From Eulemur rufifrons (Eukaryota; Chordata; Mammalia; Primates; Lemuridae), in assembly GCF_041146395.1 (NCBI RefSeq), contig NC_090999.1:72979001-73043000 (forward strand): a stretch of DNA of 64,000 nucleotides, given 5' to 3'. Of the stretch, positions 45,421-59,430 are shown in pieces. How positions within the stretch are numbered: the first letter of the stretch is position 1; each line of letters opens with the position of its first letter. The position numbers were made by a program, and so were the translations under genes. Under the pieces are notes generated by a model, which saw nothing but the letters and a program-made list of their open reading frames with translations, made no database searches and had not been told where the DNA came from.

Positions 45421-48400
45421 TCAGGCAAACAAAACATGAGAGAATTTATCATCATTAGTCAGGAACTGCAATAGTAAAGGTAGTCTTCTAGGCAGAAAAC
45501 AATCTTCCATTGATGACATGAAGAAGAGGAAAGGAATGAAGAACACTGGAAAGGGTAAATATTGGGTTACTATAAGATAACTGAATAATGACTATATAAA
45601 TACCAATTTGGGGAAGATTTGATATATATGTACAAGTAAAATTTATGACAACAATAATATAAAAGACAAGAGAGCTACATGTAATTAAACTTTTATAAGA
45701 GTATCATACAGGGGATGTGATAAAATAACTAAAGTAGACTAATAAAGAATGGATTTTATAATCTTCAGGATAATTATGAAAATAATTACATAGTGTGGAA
45801 AATACCAAGCCAGTGGAAAAATATAGGATGATACTTCAAACCATGTTTACCATAATAATTTCAGTGATTTAAATGAATATTTGACCATTTTTACTTATCA
45901 TACAGCATCATAACTATGTGTGCCATTAAAGCTTGGTCAGATTAACTTGGTTATTTTTATTTGATTATCACCTTTAACTACATTGAGATATTTTGTCAAA
46001 ATTTGTGAAGGAACCACCATCAGCATTGATGATATAAAAATCTTTTGGAGTCATCATTGTACACTTACACAATTTGTCTTTAAGAGATATATCTCAAAGT
46101 AGAGTTACTTCATTCCAAGATATCCATTTTCAGTTTTTATACACATTGACAAATTTCCCTCTAGTGCTTCACACCTTTACCAATACTAGTTGCAGCCAAT
46201 CTTTTAATATTTACCAATCTGAAATATGAAACTATGTTCTTAATTTTAAATTTTTTAATGCTGAAGAATTGAATACAGTTCTACATGCTCAGTATTTATA
46301 TATACATATTTCTTCTATTTTTAAACATTTTATATAATTTGCCGATTTTCTATCAAGTTGTAAATCATTATTTACGTAGATTAATAAAATGCCCTAATAC
46401 TGCATTAATCCATATTTACTATTTATGTGCACTGGAAATATTTTTCAAAATTTAAATTGTTTTCTAAAAATGTTTGTGGAAATATATCATACAGATATTT
46501 TAAATAATATAGTGAAATTATAATCTTTGGTTTTATGGAAGCTGTCTATGTCATATTTCCTGAAAAAAAGTCTTCTTTAGCACAAATATCTACCTTTTAG
46601 TGACAAATCTAAGGTTATTCTTTTCTAATTTTTATTCAGTTGTACAAATATAAAGTATAAAATAATTCATCCCACACTAGCAAATAAAATGCCACCTACA
46701 TAGCAGAGATTAAATCTAAATATGTACCTAACATATCATATTATGTTTTTATTATGTTAATACTCTTATATAATACAAAGCCTAATGCATAAACATTACA
46801 TATGAACTAGAAATACATTAAGTAATGTATAAAGTTGAAAATTAATATTTGCTTGAATGGCACTCTTAAAGACGGAACAATTATTTAGAACTGAAAGATG
46901 TAAAAGTCTTTTATTTGGAGAAACAACCTGGGCCTTCAGAGATTTCAAATTTTATTGATATCTACAGCTTGATTTATGTAAAATAATATAATATACAACT
47001 TGTCCAACACTTTTACTTAAAGATTGAAAAATTGCATCCAAGAGAACTTATTTAACTTGTATAAGACTTCCGAGGTAACAGTGGCAGAAATGGAACAGAA
47101 TTTAAATTCTCCTAATATTCTTTATTTTAGCTTATCATGTTTTAAAATCTGCTTACAGTGAAAAGAAAATCAGAAGTAATATTGGTATGACTTGTAGGAT
47201 GTTAAACAAATGAACATTTAATTAAAGGGACTCTAATTGAATGCTTGTATTTTCCCCCCATGAAATATCTCTTTAAAATCCCGGAGCAATACCTTTGATG
47301 GTATCCTGGAATTATATATAAAATTCATTTTGAAATAAAGTGATAAAGCTTTTACTTAACTATTGAACATTTTCTCTTGAATTGATTTACATATATCTAG
47401 AGATCTAGTAAAACTCAACAGAGTATTTTAAGATCTTTTAGAGATAAAGAATTATAACAATTAAATATGCTTGAGTTTAAAATAATTCATAAAAAAGATG
47501 ACTTAGGCCTGTGACTATAAAGAGCATCAGGGTTACTTTCTGAAGGCTTTTATAGCTTATATTCAATCTTATATGACTTTAGGACAATTTTAAAAGGAAT
47601 CTCATTCAAAATCAGAGATTAAATGTACCTTTTTTTACATTCATAGTTTTTACATTCATAGTTCATGGTTTATTAGTATTTTTATGCAAGATTGTCAAAT
47701 AGGCATCCCTTTTTATGGAAAACTATATAAAACTAATAAATACAGAAGAGACATTTAAAGCACAAACACATTTCTCTATCAAATGAGCCTTAAATAATCA
47801 GAAAACTCTGGAAAGATAATATTTAATTGGATTACAAAATATTTGATCCACATTCCCATATGTAAGACTAAAAGACATCTAAATTTACTACAGTTAATTA
47901 CAGACATTTCTACTTCAGTGTAAATGTGTATATAAAGAAATATTAATATATCTGTGTGTGTAAATATAGATTTCATACTTTTTGTCAATTCCCAGACAAT
48001 TCTTAAAAAGTTATGTACAACTTAAAATTATTTCCATAGAGTGATTTACAGTGCTTGATTTATTGTATAACTTATGATATTCAAGGGGAAATGTGTGTTG
48101 TATTTAGAAAATTTCAAATCATTTTCACTACAATGAGTAAAATATCATTGAAATATATTATGGTGCAAGTAGTCAAATTATTAATATATTCACAACAAAT
48201 TTATGTCAAAAATATCTTCATCTATAAGTCCTTGTCTTTTTTCCATCAGAAGCTTAAATTATACTGATCATTCTCCAAATTTAATTTTTATTCTGTCCAC
48301 ATCCATTTTAAAAACAGGTCATTTTGAGAAAGAGATGTTCTTGTAATGTAAACAATATTTCTTCCTCCAAACTAGAACTCAATACCCCGATGTCTACAAC

Positions 48401-49334
48401 ATGCCCTCTGAATATAATGTGTATTTGTTCTTACTTCTGTCAGGTGTCAACCTGACTGATGTATGACTATAGCTAGCACTAGAGAGTGTTTCTGGGAGTA
48501 GGAAAGGGTTAGAAAGAAGCACACATAACTGGTATTTCTATTTCATACCTTGATTTTCTATTATAAGGACTGTTTTTACCTAAATATTTCAGTGGGGATT
48601 TATACACATTTTAAACAGATTTTTCATAAACATTACAATTTGTTTACAGATTTTAATGGTAATACTGAATAATAAAGGATGGTCATTGTACCTGTGTAAT
48701 TAAAGAAGGTCCAAATTTTGGAGAAAAATAAAAAGTTTTGGTGTTACTATTAAATGACTTGAGAATACACTATTTTAAAAAGTATAAAAAGCAAAGTAAA
48801 AACTAAGAGTAAGTAATAAAAAAATAGTCTCAAAGGATCAACTGTAGTTTGTTTCTAAGGGATCTTCTAATGCCAAGGGCAGTTTTATTGAAAGAAGTCT
48901 GTTCTTTACTTTTTAATAAAATATTTACTGTAGTCTACAGTTTAATGAAAGTTTTTGGAGTTTCAAATCCTTTAAGCATGCTTAGCAGTGATTCAAGAAC
49001 AAGGTGCACTAGTGGCTAAGATAACTTTGGTACAAAAATAACACTCTATAGATCCTTTTATTTAGTTATTGACCCACTCCACACCTGTACATATTTTGTT
49101 GCCAGCAGGTTAAAGGGCCAAGATATTCAATATATATAATAATTGACAATGACAATTTTTGCACCTGCCAAGGAAAAATAATATACACAAAATAAATGAT
49201 TTTCTAATGTATGTTTCATAGATCATGTTTCCCTTGACTATTTTGTCCAAATTCATTTTAGCTTTTGGTTAATTTCATGGAATGGATAAGCTTTTACGAT
49301 GGGAAGTACACTCAAGTTATTGAATTTTCAGAAT
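45421..49334. other. AT-rich sequence, no feature recognised
   Basis: About 3.9 kb of AT-rich sequence. A small direct repeat (TTTTTACATTCATAG twice) lies at about 47633-47662. Possible very old LINE-like text near 46070-46250 was not firm enough to call. Short frames at 47779-48267 have no domain. Confidence 0.5.
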
Positions 49335-49342
49335 ACTTATCC
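49335..49342. repeat. 8-bp TSD of the hAT element, left copy
   Basis: ACTTATCC directly precedes the TIR and is repeated exactly at 51802-51809. Eight bases is the diagnostic TSD length of hAT transposons. Confidence 0.9.
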
Positions 49343-51801
49343 TAGGGTTGGGAACCTTTTCATGTTGGAAGGCTGCATTTATTTAGCTGTAATCAAATAA
49401 GGCCACATTCAAGAAACGTCAATTAGATATGCTTAAAACTGTACATTACTTTGTAAAAATCTAACTACTATGTACTTAATTTCAAAAAATGAAAGCTCTT
49501 TGTTAATTTTAAAGTTAACTAATCTTTTAATGACTTTGTTATGTCTGCTTTTTGTTGGAAAGCATTTGAATATTTGGTTGCAGCATAGAGGTCCGCAGTT
49601 TTGGTTGATCCTCTAGAAGAGTATTAGTCATTGGTGACCTTAAGAGGATCTTGATTTGGGTTAGGTAGGAGAATGTAGATTTGCAGCAATAATGGGTTGA
49701 AAAGCAAGAAAGCATTTTTGGGGGCATGTTGCTGAAGACGTGGATATTCTACTGCATTTTCCCACATTTCAATTGGATCTTTCTTGGCCTCAAATAGTGA
49801 CTCTAAAATGTCGTCTACTGAGAGCTCAATCAATTCTATCTGTAGTTCTTTAGGTGCCTTGGTGAGTGATATCAACTAGGTAAGGCTGAAATGCTAATTT
49901 GAGTGTGATGTTGTGATTCTCAAAGTCAGTGAACCTTTTATTGTATTCTTCAATTAATAGGTCTATAACAGCTGTGCGTTCTTCAAATGATTCCCATTTG
50001 TCACCCTGCTCATCAATGGTTTTTTTCTAACTGGGGAAAATGTTGATCCAAAATTTCCTTTTGAAAAAGAAGTATTTTCAAAAAAAGATAGCTTTTTTTG
50101 AAATGCTTGGATTTTTTTTGCCATGTATCATATATAGATTTAGTTTTACCTTGTGAAGAAATATTCAAATCGTTTTGATTTGACATATCACTCAGAAATG
50201 CTGCATTCCTATAGAAATCTTCTTTTAATAATTCACATTGCTGATTATCTTCTTCATAAAATTTAACTATCTGTCTTTGCAGAGATAAAATTTTGCCTAA
50301 CACCTATCCCGATGATAGCCAATGCACTTTAGAATGATATGGCAAATCCACACTGAACACCTCATCTGTTCAACTTTAGCATGTTACAAAACTGATGATG
50401 TCGTGTTGCATTTGCATGAATGTAGTTAATAATACTTACAACTTGTTGTAAAGTCTCACTTAAAATAGGAGCTTTGGCACAGATATTTTGCTGATGCAAG
50501 ATATAGTTAAAAGAAATGAGAGCATCTGGATCTGTCAAAACTTGTTTTTATCTGTGCAATAAATCCTTCATGTTTTCCTGTCATGGAGGGTACACTGAAT
50601 GTACGCTCACTAAATTTACCAAATTCAGGCCAACTTCACAACATTTATCTTGAAATTGTTGAAGATACCTATTCTCCGTGTTCTGTTCACAAGCGTGTGC
50701 AAAGCAAGGAACTCTTTGTAGCAAAGAAAATCATCTGTTATGACCCAAATGAAGTATAAAATCTGTGCCAAGTCAATAGTATCAGTTGATTCATCCAAAG
50801 CGATTGAATAATATTAATATATATTTTCCTTTTGAATTATTGCATGAAGTGGTTCTGTTAAATTGAAGCCTAATTCACACAGCTGATCAGTTATGGTTCT
50901 GCTTGAAAAAGGCAGTTGTTTGTACTTTGAAACATTATCAGAGTCTAAGCATCCTATGACTTCGAGAATGCATTCTTTCACGATTTCTACATCACTAAAT
51001 GGTTTCCCTTTTTTCCCCGAATATAGAAGTACTTTATAAGTTGCTTCAATGGCATTATTTCCAGGTCTTACTGCTGCTTGAAAGAATTGTCGTTGCTTTT
51101 CATCTTTTAATTTCTACAATACAACCTTTTGTACCTTTCCCTTTAATTTAAAATATTTGTGGTCCTTTTGAGTGTTGACGAACATTGAATTTCTTTAGTG
51201 TTGATATTACAGTATCACAAAGCAAGCAGATCATCTTATCTTAAGCAGAAACAAGATAATATTGAAATTCCTAGTCCTCATTAAAATATCTGTTTTCTTC
51301 CTTCAGAATTCTCTTGGTCTTCTTTGACAAGATGGGCTGTTAAGCTGACAGAATTAAAAAATACTGTCGATCTGTGCAACTATTCACAAATTCCACTTCA
51401 AACAGAAACACAGTGCATTATTGTCAAAACCTGATAAGACTGGCGTACTCAACTCCCATAAACTCTCACCAACCAGCCTCATGTGGTAATTGTGCCAGTC
51501 AGGTGGGGGAAGTTAGAACTAAATCATGAGCCTAGCAGCTGTCAGTTTAGCCCTTACGGCTTACTAATATTCTAATTGTGCCAGTCAATCTAACAGGATT
51601 ATTTTGTTGAAACTTATTTTATTTTTTGGTATTTTAAAATAATTCATTTTAAAAATAAAATAAAAAATATAAAAGATGAACAAAAATGTATTAATAGAAG
51701 TAAAAGGATTTGTTCTGTAAAATTTGGAATCAGTTAAAAGGCCACACTTAAGGACCTAGACAGCCACATGTACCATTCAGGCTCCAGGTTCCCCATCCCT
51801 A
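49343..51801 (-). mobile_element. End-to-end hAT (Charlie-like) DNA transposon, 2,459 bp
   Basis: The left end reads TAGGGTTGGGAACC. The right end, reversed, reads TAGGGATGGGGAACC. These are terminal inverted repeats of the hAT CAGGGGTGGGGAACC type, with T instead of C at the first base. Perfect 8-bp TSDs flank both ends. The minus strand carries a BED-finger hAT transposase relic over most of the length. Both ends and the coding body are present, so this is a once-autonomous copy rather than a MITE. I cannot assign the exact family (Charlie, Blackjack or another lineage). Confidence 0.9.
49540..51430 (-). pseudogene. hAT transposase pseudogene (BED finger, DDE-type core, hAT C-terminal dimerisation domain)
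   Basis: Read on the minus strand in shifting frames. A BED-type zinc finger shows ICLLC and VRQHSKG (about 51165-51235). A catalytic-core block shows SIALDESTD (about 50781-50812). A DLPYHSKV...WLSS block lies near 50320-50360. A longer open piece at 50013-50303 contains FYEEDNQQCELLKEDFYRNA, NDLNISSQGKTKSIYD and FPQLEK. The hAT C-terminal domain shows APKELQIELIEL and CCKSTFS (49664-49695). A 1-base gain in a T5 run at 49715-49719 shifts the frame between the last two blocks. Many stops and frameshifts elsewhere make it inactive. Related transposases gave rise to host genes of the ZBED type in mammals; nothing here indicates domestication. Confidence 0.85.
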
Positions 51802-51809
51802 ACTTATCC
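51802..51809. repeat. 8-bp TSD of the hAT element, right copy
   Basis: ACTTATCC matches 49335-49342 exactly and directly follows the right TIR. Confidence 0.9.
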
Positions 51810-52671
51810 AGTGCTTAAATTTCTTGCTTAGAAAATGTAACAGTTATTAACATTCATTTTTAAGGATAGCATTTTTTCTAATGTTTCAGTTTGGCTGCAT
51901 ATTTAATTGCTCTTTTTCATCTGGAGTTGAGTTCAAACCTATGATTTGAACTAGGTGTAGCAATATATTAAAAGCTAGCACTTTAAAGGTTCAGTATTGA
52001 AAGATTAACAATGAATTATAGCACAGACTGCACATTAAACTACCATCTTGTGCAACAAATGTTACAGACAATCTGCAACCTGAAATATTAATATCTTATG
52101 GCTTTGGAGATTACATTAATTACGGCCACTTTTAGAATGGAATAATTAGACTGTTTTATGGTAGCCACTAAGGTCAGTTTATACAAGTAATTATTCACTG
52201 GCTACAAAGCTTCATGAATACATTAAGTAATCAGCACTACATATATATTATACTATATATATCTCTCACAAGCACAATTTGTAATCGTGTATATTATATA
52301 TGCACATATATATGCACACTCAATAAATTGTGCTGTTTTGAAAGGACATTAGTGAATGGCATTCCTGTGGCCAAAAAAAAAAAAAAAGCATGTGGGCTGA
52401 AAATGATTCTCTGGCATCAAATTTAAAAAATAATATAAGAGATAATGCCTACACATGGATCATATTGGCTTGAATGTGAATGATCTACTTTAATGATAAG
52501 ATTTTACTGTGTATTAAAGGACTGTGCTAGAAAAATTTTTGTCAAATATTCCCAGAAAATAATTCTAGAAAAAAATAACAGTAAGTTGATCAAATCATCC
52601 TATCAGTTATGCAGAAATATACCCGTGCTGATTTCAGCATAATTAATTAATATAAATTACATTTAAAAAAT
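51810..52671. other. AT-rich sequence, no feature recognised
   Basis: It contains TA-rich runs at about 52240-52315 and an A15 run at 52372-52387. No gene or transposon was recognised. Confidence 0.5.
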
Positions 52672-52681
52672 ATGTTGACCA

Positions 52682-53022
<341 letters not shown>

Positions 53023-53032
53023 ATGTTGACCA

Positions 53033-56000
53033 AATAACTAACATGTGATTTATGGAAAAACTAAATGTTATTAATAAATAAAGATAGATTGAATGAATAT
53101 AATAAAACTTACAGATGGAAACTCAATAATTGACAAATAGAAGAAAATATTCTATGGTCAGGAGTTGTAAAGGGCATTGTAAAACTTGAGCTGCAATAAT
53201 TGTTAAGAAAATTACCATAATGAGCAGTATTATAGCAGTGAACCAGGTTAAATTCTGAAAAAAAAAAATGTACTTTCTCTGATTCTACTACATTTTATGT
53301 AATTTTATTGCAGCTTTTAAGTAATTATCACTAGGAAGCTCAACAGAAAATTTAGGTATGAGACCTTCATTCGTTGATTTGACAAATAATTTATAAACAC
53401 CTATGGGATGCCAGACCCTGGACAAAGTGTTTCAAAAACACATAAAAGAAAAGAAATATGCTGAGGTATATTTTTCACTTGAACTTCCTCTGTCCCCGTT
53501 TTTCACTTTCTTCCCTGAAAAAACACATCTCTATATTTAATGCTGAGATATGGACATACAGCATTAGAAAATACTAAGTGTACTGTATGTTTATATTAAC
53601 CACTTCCCTCTGCAATTGACGTATGCACAGCTATACCATTACTAAGTAAACCCAAGAATCAGGTGGAAAAGACATTATTGAAACCTATTCTTTCCTTACA
53701 ATTTATCTTCTCTCATAATGTACTCTGGTCTTTATACTCTATGGTTTTACCCATGGACTGTGCTGTATTTTATGAATTTTGTTAACTTGATCTATAATGT
53801 TATACATGTTATGACTTTTCTCCATGTGCTACTTTTATTTTCAGGCTTCCACTCTGGTCAATTTTACCCCTTTTCCTCATTAACAAAGATGATAAATTTG
53901 ATGCAACTTGAAGCATCTGGCAAATATATACAATATGTTATTTCTTTATAAGTGGAAGGAAAATCGGGAAAGAATGATGTCATTCCCCAATTCAGATAAT
54001 TTTTTCAGAGGTCTCATCATGTCCTTATTCAGGATTTCATGCTCTCTGATACCTAACAGAAACAGTGAAATGTTTACTGAGCTATTTTTCTACTCGGAAC
54101 TTTTTGTTAGCAACATAGATATCAGATTAGTTTTTCTCCCAGTAATTGACACTAATACCAGATGTTTCAATCTTTGAAGACAAGGATTCCATGATAGAAT
54201 AAATGGCTGGTTATTACTCTGTATAACAGATAAAATAAAATACTGAAATCCTGAAAGCTGTGATAGCAAGGAATATTGACAAAATAAAATTAAATTTGAT
54301 TGGTGCCACTTATTTAAACAATTCAAATATCACCTCCTCTTCTAAATAAAGTAGCCTCAACATAATTATAATCAAATATATCATTAAGCAAAATAATTGT
54401 TATGGGTATGAAACTGAAACACTTTCTACTTTGTATGAGAACATATTCTGACCAAGGAGGATAATGTGATTTCCATGTGGAAAGAAAAAAGAAAAGAGAA
54501 ATCAGAGAAATAATGTGGTCATGAAAGTCTGAAAACATTTTCTGACTGGGTGAAAGCACATTATTATGGAAAGATTTCTGATTAAAATAAGAATTTATTA
54601 ATTTACACTTAAAGTTTATGGACAAATAATTTGTTCACTGTCCATAACTATTTGGTAACTGAGTTTCTTAATTCAGTCAAATTAAATATATATTTATATT
54701 TTTTTCATGTAGAGATACTTAGCTACAGAATTTCTCCATTTTATGAATCTTTCACAAAATCTTAAAAAGAAAAAAAAGAGATTTTTCATATCTTTGAATA
54801 CTCTGATAACTTATTTTTTTATTTACTGAGTCACAAATTGTTCCTAAGCTTATTTAAGTTGGCAACCATTCCATTATATGTTTGTTTTCAGAAATGACTG
54901 TGGACAATTTCAGATGAAAAGAGGAACTATTCTATCAACATTGCAATTTTCTCATAAGTTAAAGAAAATAATATTTCACTTTTAGAAGAAGTACTCTAAG
55001 GGCACTATAATCATCGTAAGATATTATTTTAGACAGCTCAAGTTTAAATTAGTCAATGAAATAATTATCACTTCAAGTGCTTTCACAGTTGTAATAGTCA
55101 GAGGAAAGCCAATGGATTGAGATGAGAAGGAATTTGGGGAAGATTAACCACAGAAAATTGCATTAAACCAAATGCTCATGCATTGTTGGACATGTCATAT
55201 ATTGTATGTATCATTTAGTTAAAATATATTTGATGTAATTTTAACTTGTATTTTGTGTTCTTATTAAACTACTTCTCATCAGAACTATATATTTTATATT
55301 TAAGATTATATTAAACAACTGCTAACAAGCTTTTTAGCTTCTAGTCATTTTTTTCTAATCAATCCTACAGTTCTTCCTAAGCCTTATTCCAGAAGTACAA
55401 TTAGATCGCATTAATCCCTGGCTCAACAATTAATCAATGATGTCTTATTGCCTAAGAATTAAACTCTTGCTCTTTAGGATCAGATCTTCTTATAATCTGA
55501 TCTCAACCTTAATTTCCAAAAATAAGCTCTATCTCTATTTTGTTCATGCTGTGATCTCTAGCAAAATAATCAAATAAGAAGATGTTCATATACAGTAAAT
55601 GATAAATTGTTCAGCTTAGCAAAGCTGTGTTTTTTTGACCTCTGTTTTGAGGAAAAGTAGTGATTACTTCAAACTACTGGGGTAGATTTTGGGGGTAGAT
55701 ATTATGAATAATGAAATAAAATGTCAAGCAGAAATCCACATCTTCCACACTGACATAGTCAGTGTAGAAATAATGTTTTTTTTTTACATGCCCCTACCTC
55801 CAATATTATATAGTTCTTTGTTTCCATTTTACTGAGAGCACTAACTGCTTATCTTGTGTATAGCTATGTACACACAAAAAGTGTCCCTTTAATAGAAAAT
55901 AAATTTAAGAGAATCCATGTTGATTTTTAGGATTTGTTTCCTCTAATCTTCAGTACAGAGTTTCCTTCCATATGTGTGTAAGAGCTGCAATTTTGTAACC

Positions 56001-56489
56001 TAGCTATCAAATTGGGGACACACAGATTTTCCATCTCTATGAAACTCAGGCTACAAATGATTTGCCCACTTGCTATGGAAAATAACAAGTGTTTTCTCTC
56101 TGCTTATATATGGGTATAGATTAAAAAAAATCTAAAAGAAATCTAAACCTGGGATCTCACAACACATTTGTGTAAAATAAATATTTATCAACATAGTATG
56201 AAAACCTTAAAGCTAATGGGATTAGACATGATGAACATGAAACTACCAAACTACCATGTAAGTACACTTCCAAAACCCAAAGCACGTGAGTATCTCATGA
56301 CAACCAACACATTAAAAAGTAAGTTCAAGGCCACAGTTTGAAAATTTAATGAGTTAGTAATCTCCTCTGAGAAAGAATTTAGAAGATGGAATAAAGTAGG
56401 TAATTTCTATTCCAATAATAAAATAACATTATAATATGAAATTGATCCAAAATAAATATACTTCTAATACTTCAATATGTAATGAATAA
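53033..56489. other. AT-rich sequence, no feature recognised
   Basis: About 3.5 kb. Several 77-100 codon frames (53718-53951, 53908-54177, 54090-54326, 54323-54625) overlap on both strands and show no domains or conserved motifs. They are consistent with chance. Confidence 0.5.
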
Positions 56490-57060
56490 AATCAATGATT
56501 TAACAAATTGCATTATATCCATACCTTGGAATACCACTTGGCATTAAAAAGGAACAGCTACCAATATATACTACAATTTGAATGGCTCTCAATTTAATTT
56601 TGCTTAGAGATAAAAAGGAATCTCAAAGGTTACATACTGTATCATTCCATTCATGTGACAAAATTATAGGCATGGAGAACAGATTAGTTTCCTCCGGGGC
56701 TAGGGAGGGGAGATGGAGAGAGGTGGCTATGGCTAAAATCCATAGCACAATGATTCCCTATGGTGAAACGATTCTGTGTGTTGACTGTGGCACTGGTTGC
56801 ACAAATTTACATGTGATAAAATCAAATCAAACTAAATATACACACACAGAAGTATGTGTAAAATGAATTAAGACTGAATAAAATTGATGGATTTTATTAA
56901 TATCCTTTTGTGATGTATAGTGAGTATAATATTTCTTTAAAGCTATGTAAGCTATTACCATTTAGGGGAACTGGGTGAAATGCAGACAGGATCTCTCTGT
57001 ATTATTTCTCACAACTAAATACAAATCTATAATTTCCTACAAATAAAAAACAGTTTTTAA
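56490..57060 (+). mobile_element. L1M 3' end fragment, sense
   Basis: CCTTGGAATACCACTTGGCA, ATACTGTATCATTCCATTCA, GGGGCTAGGGAGGGGAGATG and GTGTGTTGACTGTGGC read as the final ORF2 codons and 3' UTR of an old L1. The 94-codon frame at 56582-56866 lies in this noncoding 3' region. Confidence 0.65.
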
Positions 57061-57309
57061 AAATCAAGAGTCAAGACAAGAATCTGAAAAGTAAGTATCT
57101 GACAAGTTTCTGAAAAAAAGTTCAAATTATTAAATAACAATTTTGAAAATTAAAAATAAATTTATTAAAATAGAAAAATAAAACACTTTTTAAATTGATA
57201 CAGATTCTAGATCTGAATCCACCTACTTCTTTTCCTAAAAGCCATATTGAAAAACAAGGTGAATGGCAAAAATAATAAAATAAACCCTCAACTAACATAT
57301 TAATTAATT

Positions 57310-59231
57310 GAAATTATATGGCAGACCCAGTTTATAAGCCCACCCCAGTACCAGGTAGGCCCACACCCCAGCCAGGCCAGGCCCTGAAGCCCCAGGTTCT
57401 AGAACAACCCCAGCACTAGGTCAGTCCCTGTGGACCCAGACTTCAGGCTAGCTCCTCCAGATTCTGGGTCCAGGCATGCACCTGTAAACTCAGGTACCAG
57501 CCTACATAGTACACTACACACATGTTCCAGACCTGCCTCCATGTACCTATGTACCAGCCCAGCCCCCATGAATCCAGGTACCAGGTGTCTCTACTGACCC
57601 AGGAACTAGGTAAGCCTGCCTGAGAATCCCAGCAGTAAGCTGGACTTTGGACCCCACCGGCCAGCTGCTTAGAATCCCTATACAAGCTGAGTGGTGAAGG
57701 GTTTTCCCTGTGAAAGCTAGTTTTGAAGACTAGAAAGAGTGCCTACTTCTTCAAATGTGTAGACACCAACACAGGCCATGAGGATCACAAATAATTAGGG
57801 AAACATGACACCACAAAAGAAAAAATACAAAGCATCTGTAACTGACTGTAAAGAAATGGAAGTCTATTAACTGCCTGACAAAGAATTCAAAATAGTTGTT
57901 TTAAAGAAGCTCAGTGAGCTACAGGAAAATACAGAAAGACAGTTAAACTGTATCGGAAAATCAATACATGAGCAAAATTCAAAGTTCAACAAAGAGATAG
58001 AAACCATAAAAAAGAACAAACAAAAATTCTGGAGCTAAAGAACACAATGACTAGAATAAAAAATCCAATAGAGATCTTCAACAGCAGACACAAGCAGAAC
58101 AAGTGATCTTTAAGACAAGACATTTGAAATTACTCAGAAGAACAGAAAGAATAAAGTATGAAAAAGAATGAAGATAGCCTATGGACTTATAGGATACCAT
58201 CAAGTGAAACAGTATACCCATTATGAAGGTCCCAAAAAGACCAGAGAAAGAGAAAGGTGAAGAAAGCTTATTTAAAAAAATAATGACATAAAATTTCCCA
58301 AATCTGGAGAGGGAAATGAATATCCAGATCATGAAGTCCAGAGAACCCCCCCAAATTTTAAACATGAAGAGATCTTCATCAAGAAATATTATAATCAACT
58401 TTCTCAAAGCAAAAGGCAAAGAGAGAAGTTTGAAAGCAGCATGAAGAAAAGCAACTCATCACATACAAGGGAACACATAAAAGACTATAAGAAAACTCTG
58501 TAAGGCAAAAGATAACAAGAATTGGTAAGGATGTGGATTAAAAGGCCCCTGGCTCCACTGTGGTAGAAATGTGAATTGATATAGCCATTATAAAAATCAG
58601 TGTGGAGGTTCTTCAAAAAATTAAAAATGAAACTACCACATTAATTAAATATTAATTAAATTTAATTGAAAATAAAACTACCATATAATCCATCAATTCC
58701 ACTTCTAGGTACAGATCCAAAGGAAATGATATAAGTATCTCAAAGAAACATCTGTGCTTCCGTGTTCATTGTGACAGTATTCACAATAGTCAAGATATGG
58801 AATCAACCTGTGTCCATCATTGAATGAATAGATTTAAAAATGTGCTTACATATATACACACATACAAAAGGATATTTTTAAGCCTTAGAAAAGTAAATCT
58901 TGTCATTTGTGACAACTGGATGAACCTGGAAGGCATAATACTAAGTGAAATAAGCCAGGTACAGAATGAAAAATGATGCGTCATCTCACTTGTATGTGTA
59001 ATATAAAAGAGTTGAAAGCATTAAGCGAGAAAGTTGTAGTTGCCAGGGCCTGGAGGTGAGGCCTGGGGGTAGAGGTAAATGTAAGATGTTGGTCAAAGGG
59101 TAGAAAGTTTCATTTACATAAAATGAATAAATTCTGGAGTTCGAATGTACAACATTATGACTATAGTTAATAATACTCTATTGTATGTTTGAAATTTGTT
59201 GAGAGTATTCCCATATGTTTTCATCACACGT

Positions 59232-59262
<31 letters not shown>

Positions 59263-59430
59263 TACCTATACAGGTGATAGATATGTTAATTAGCTTCGGG
59301 TGGCAGTCATTTCACACTGTAATATATTTTTTCAAACATCACACTGTATAACTTAAAGATATATCCTTTTATTTGTCAACTATAACTCAGTGAAGCTTAG
59401 GGGGATCTATGTGGCAGAGAAAAACAGAAA
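57310..59430 (+). mobile_element. HAL1-like or internally deleted L1M element, sense
   Basis: Three blocks follow each other. First, 57315-57660 is a C-rich 5' UTR with repeated CCAGGTACCAG/CCAGCC modules. Second, about 57720-58470 is ORF1-like text (GAAGCTCAGTGAGCTACAGG, AATACAGAAAGACAGTTAAA, AGATCTTCATCAAGAAATATT). Third, 58500-59420 is the end of ORF2 and the 3' UTR (GGTTCTTCAAAAAATTAAAA, ATTCACAATAGTCAAGATATG, ACTGGATGAACCTGGAAGGC, GTTGCCAGGGCCTGGAGG). Nearly all of ORF2 is missing between the second and third blocks. HAL1 elements (half L1) lack most of ORF2. A deletion within a normal L1M would look alike. A TTAAATATTAATTAAATTTAA insertion lies near 58642-58665. Confidence 0.6.
59229..59259. 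repeat. (CA)n microsatellite
   Basis: About 13-14 uninterrupted CA units after an ACGTA start, within the L1M 3' UTR region. Confidence 0.95.

Noticed and set aside
49540..51430. Domesticated ZBED-type host gene
   Set aside because: Both TIRs and the TSD are present and the coding sequence carries many frameshifts and stops, so it is an ordinary dead transposon copy.
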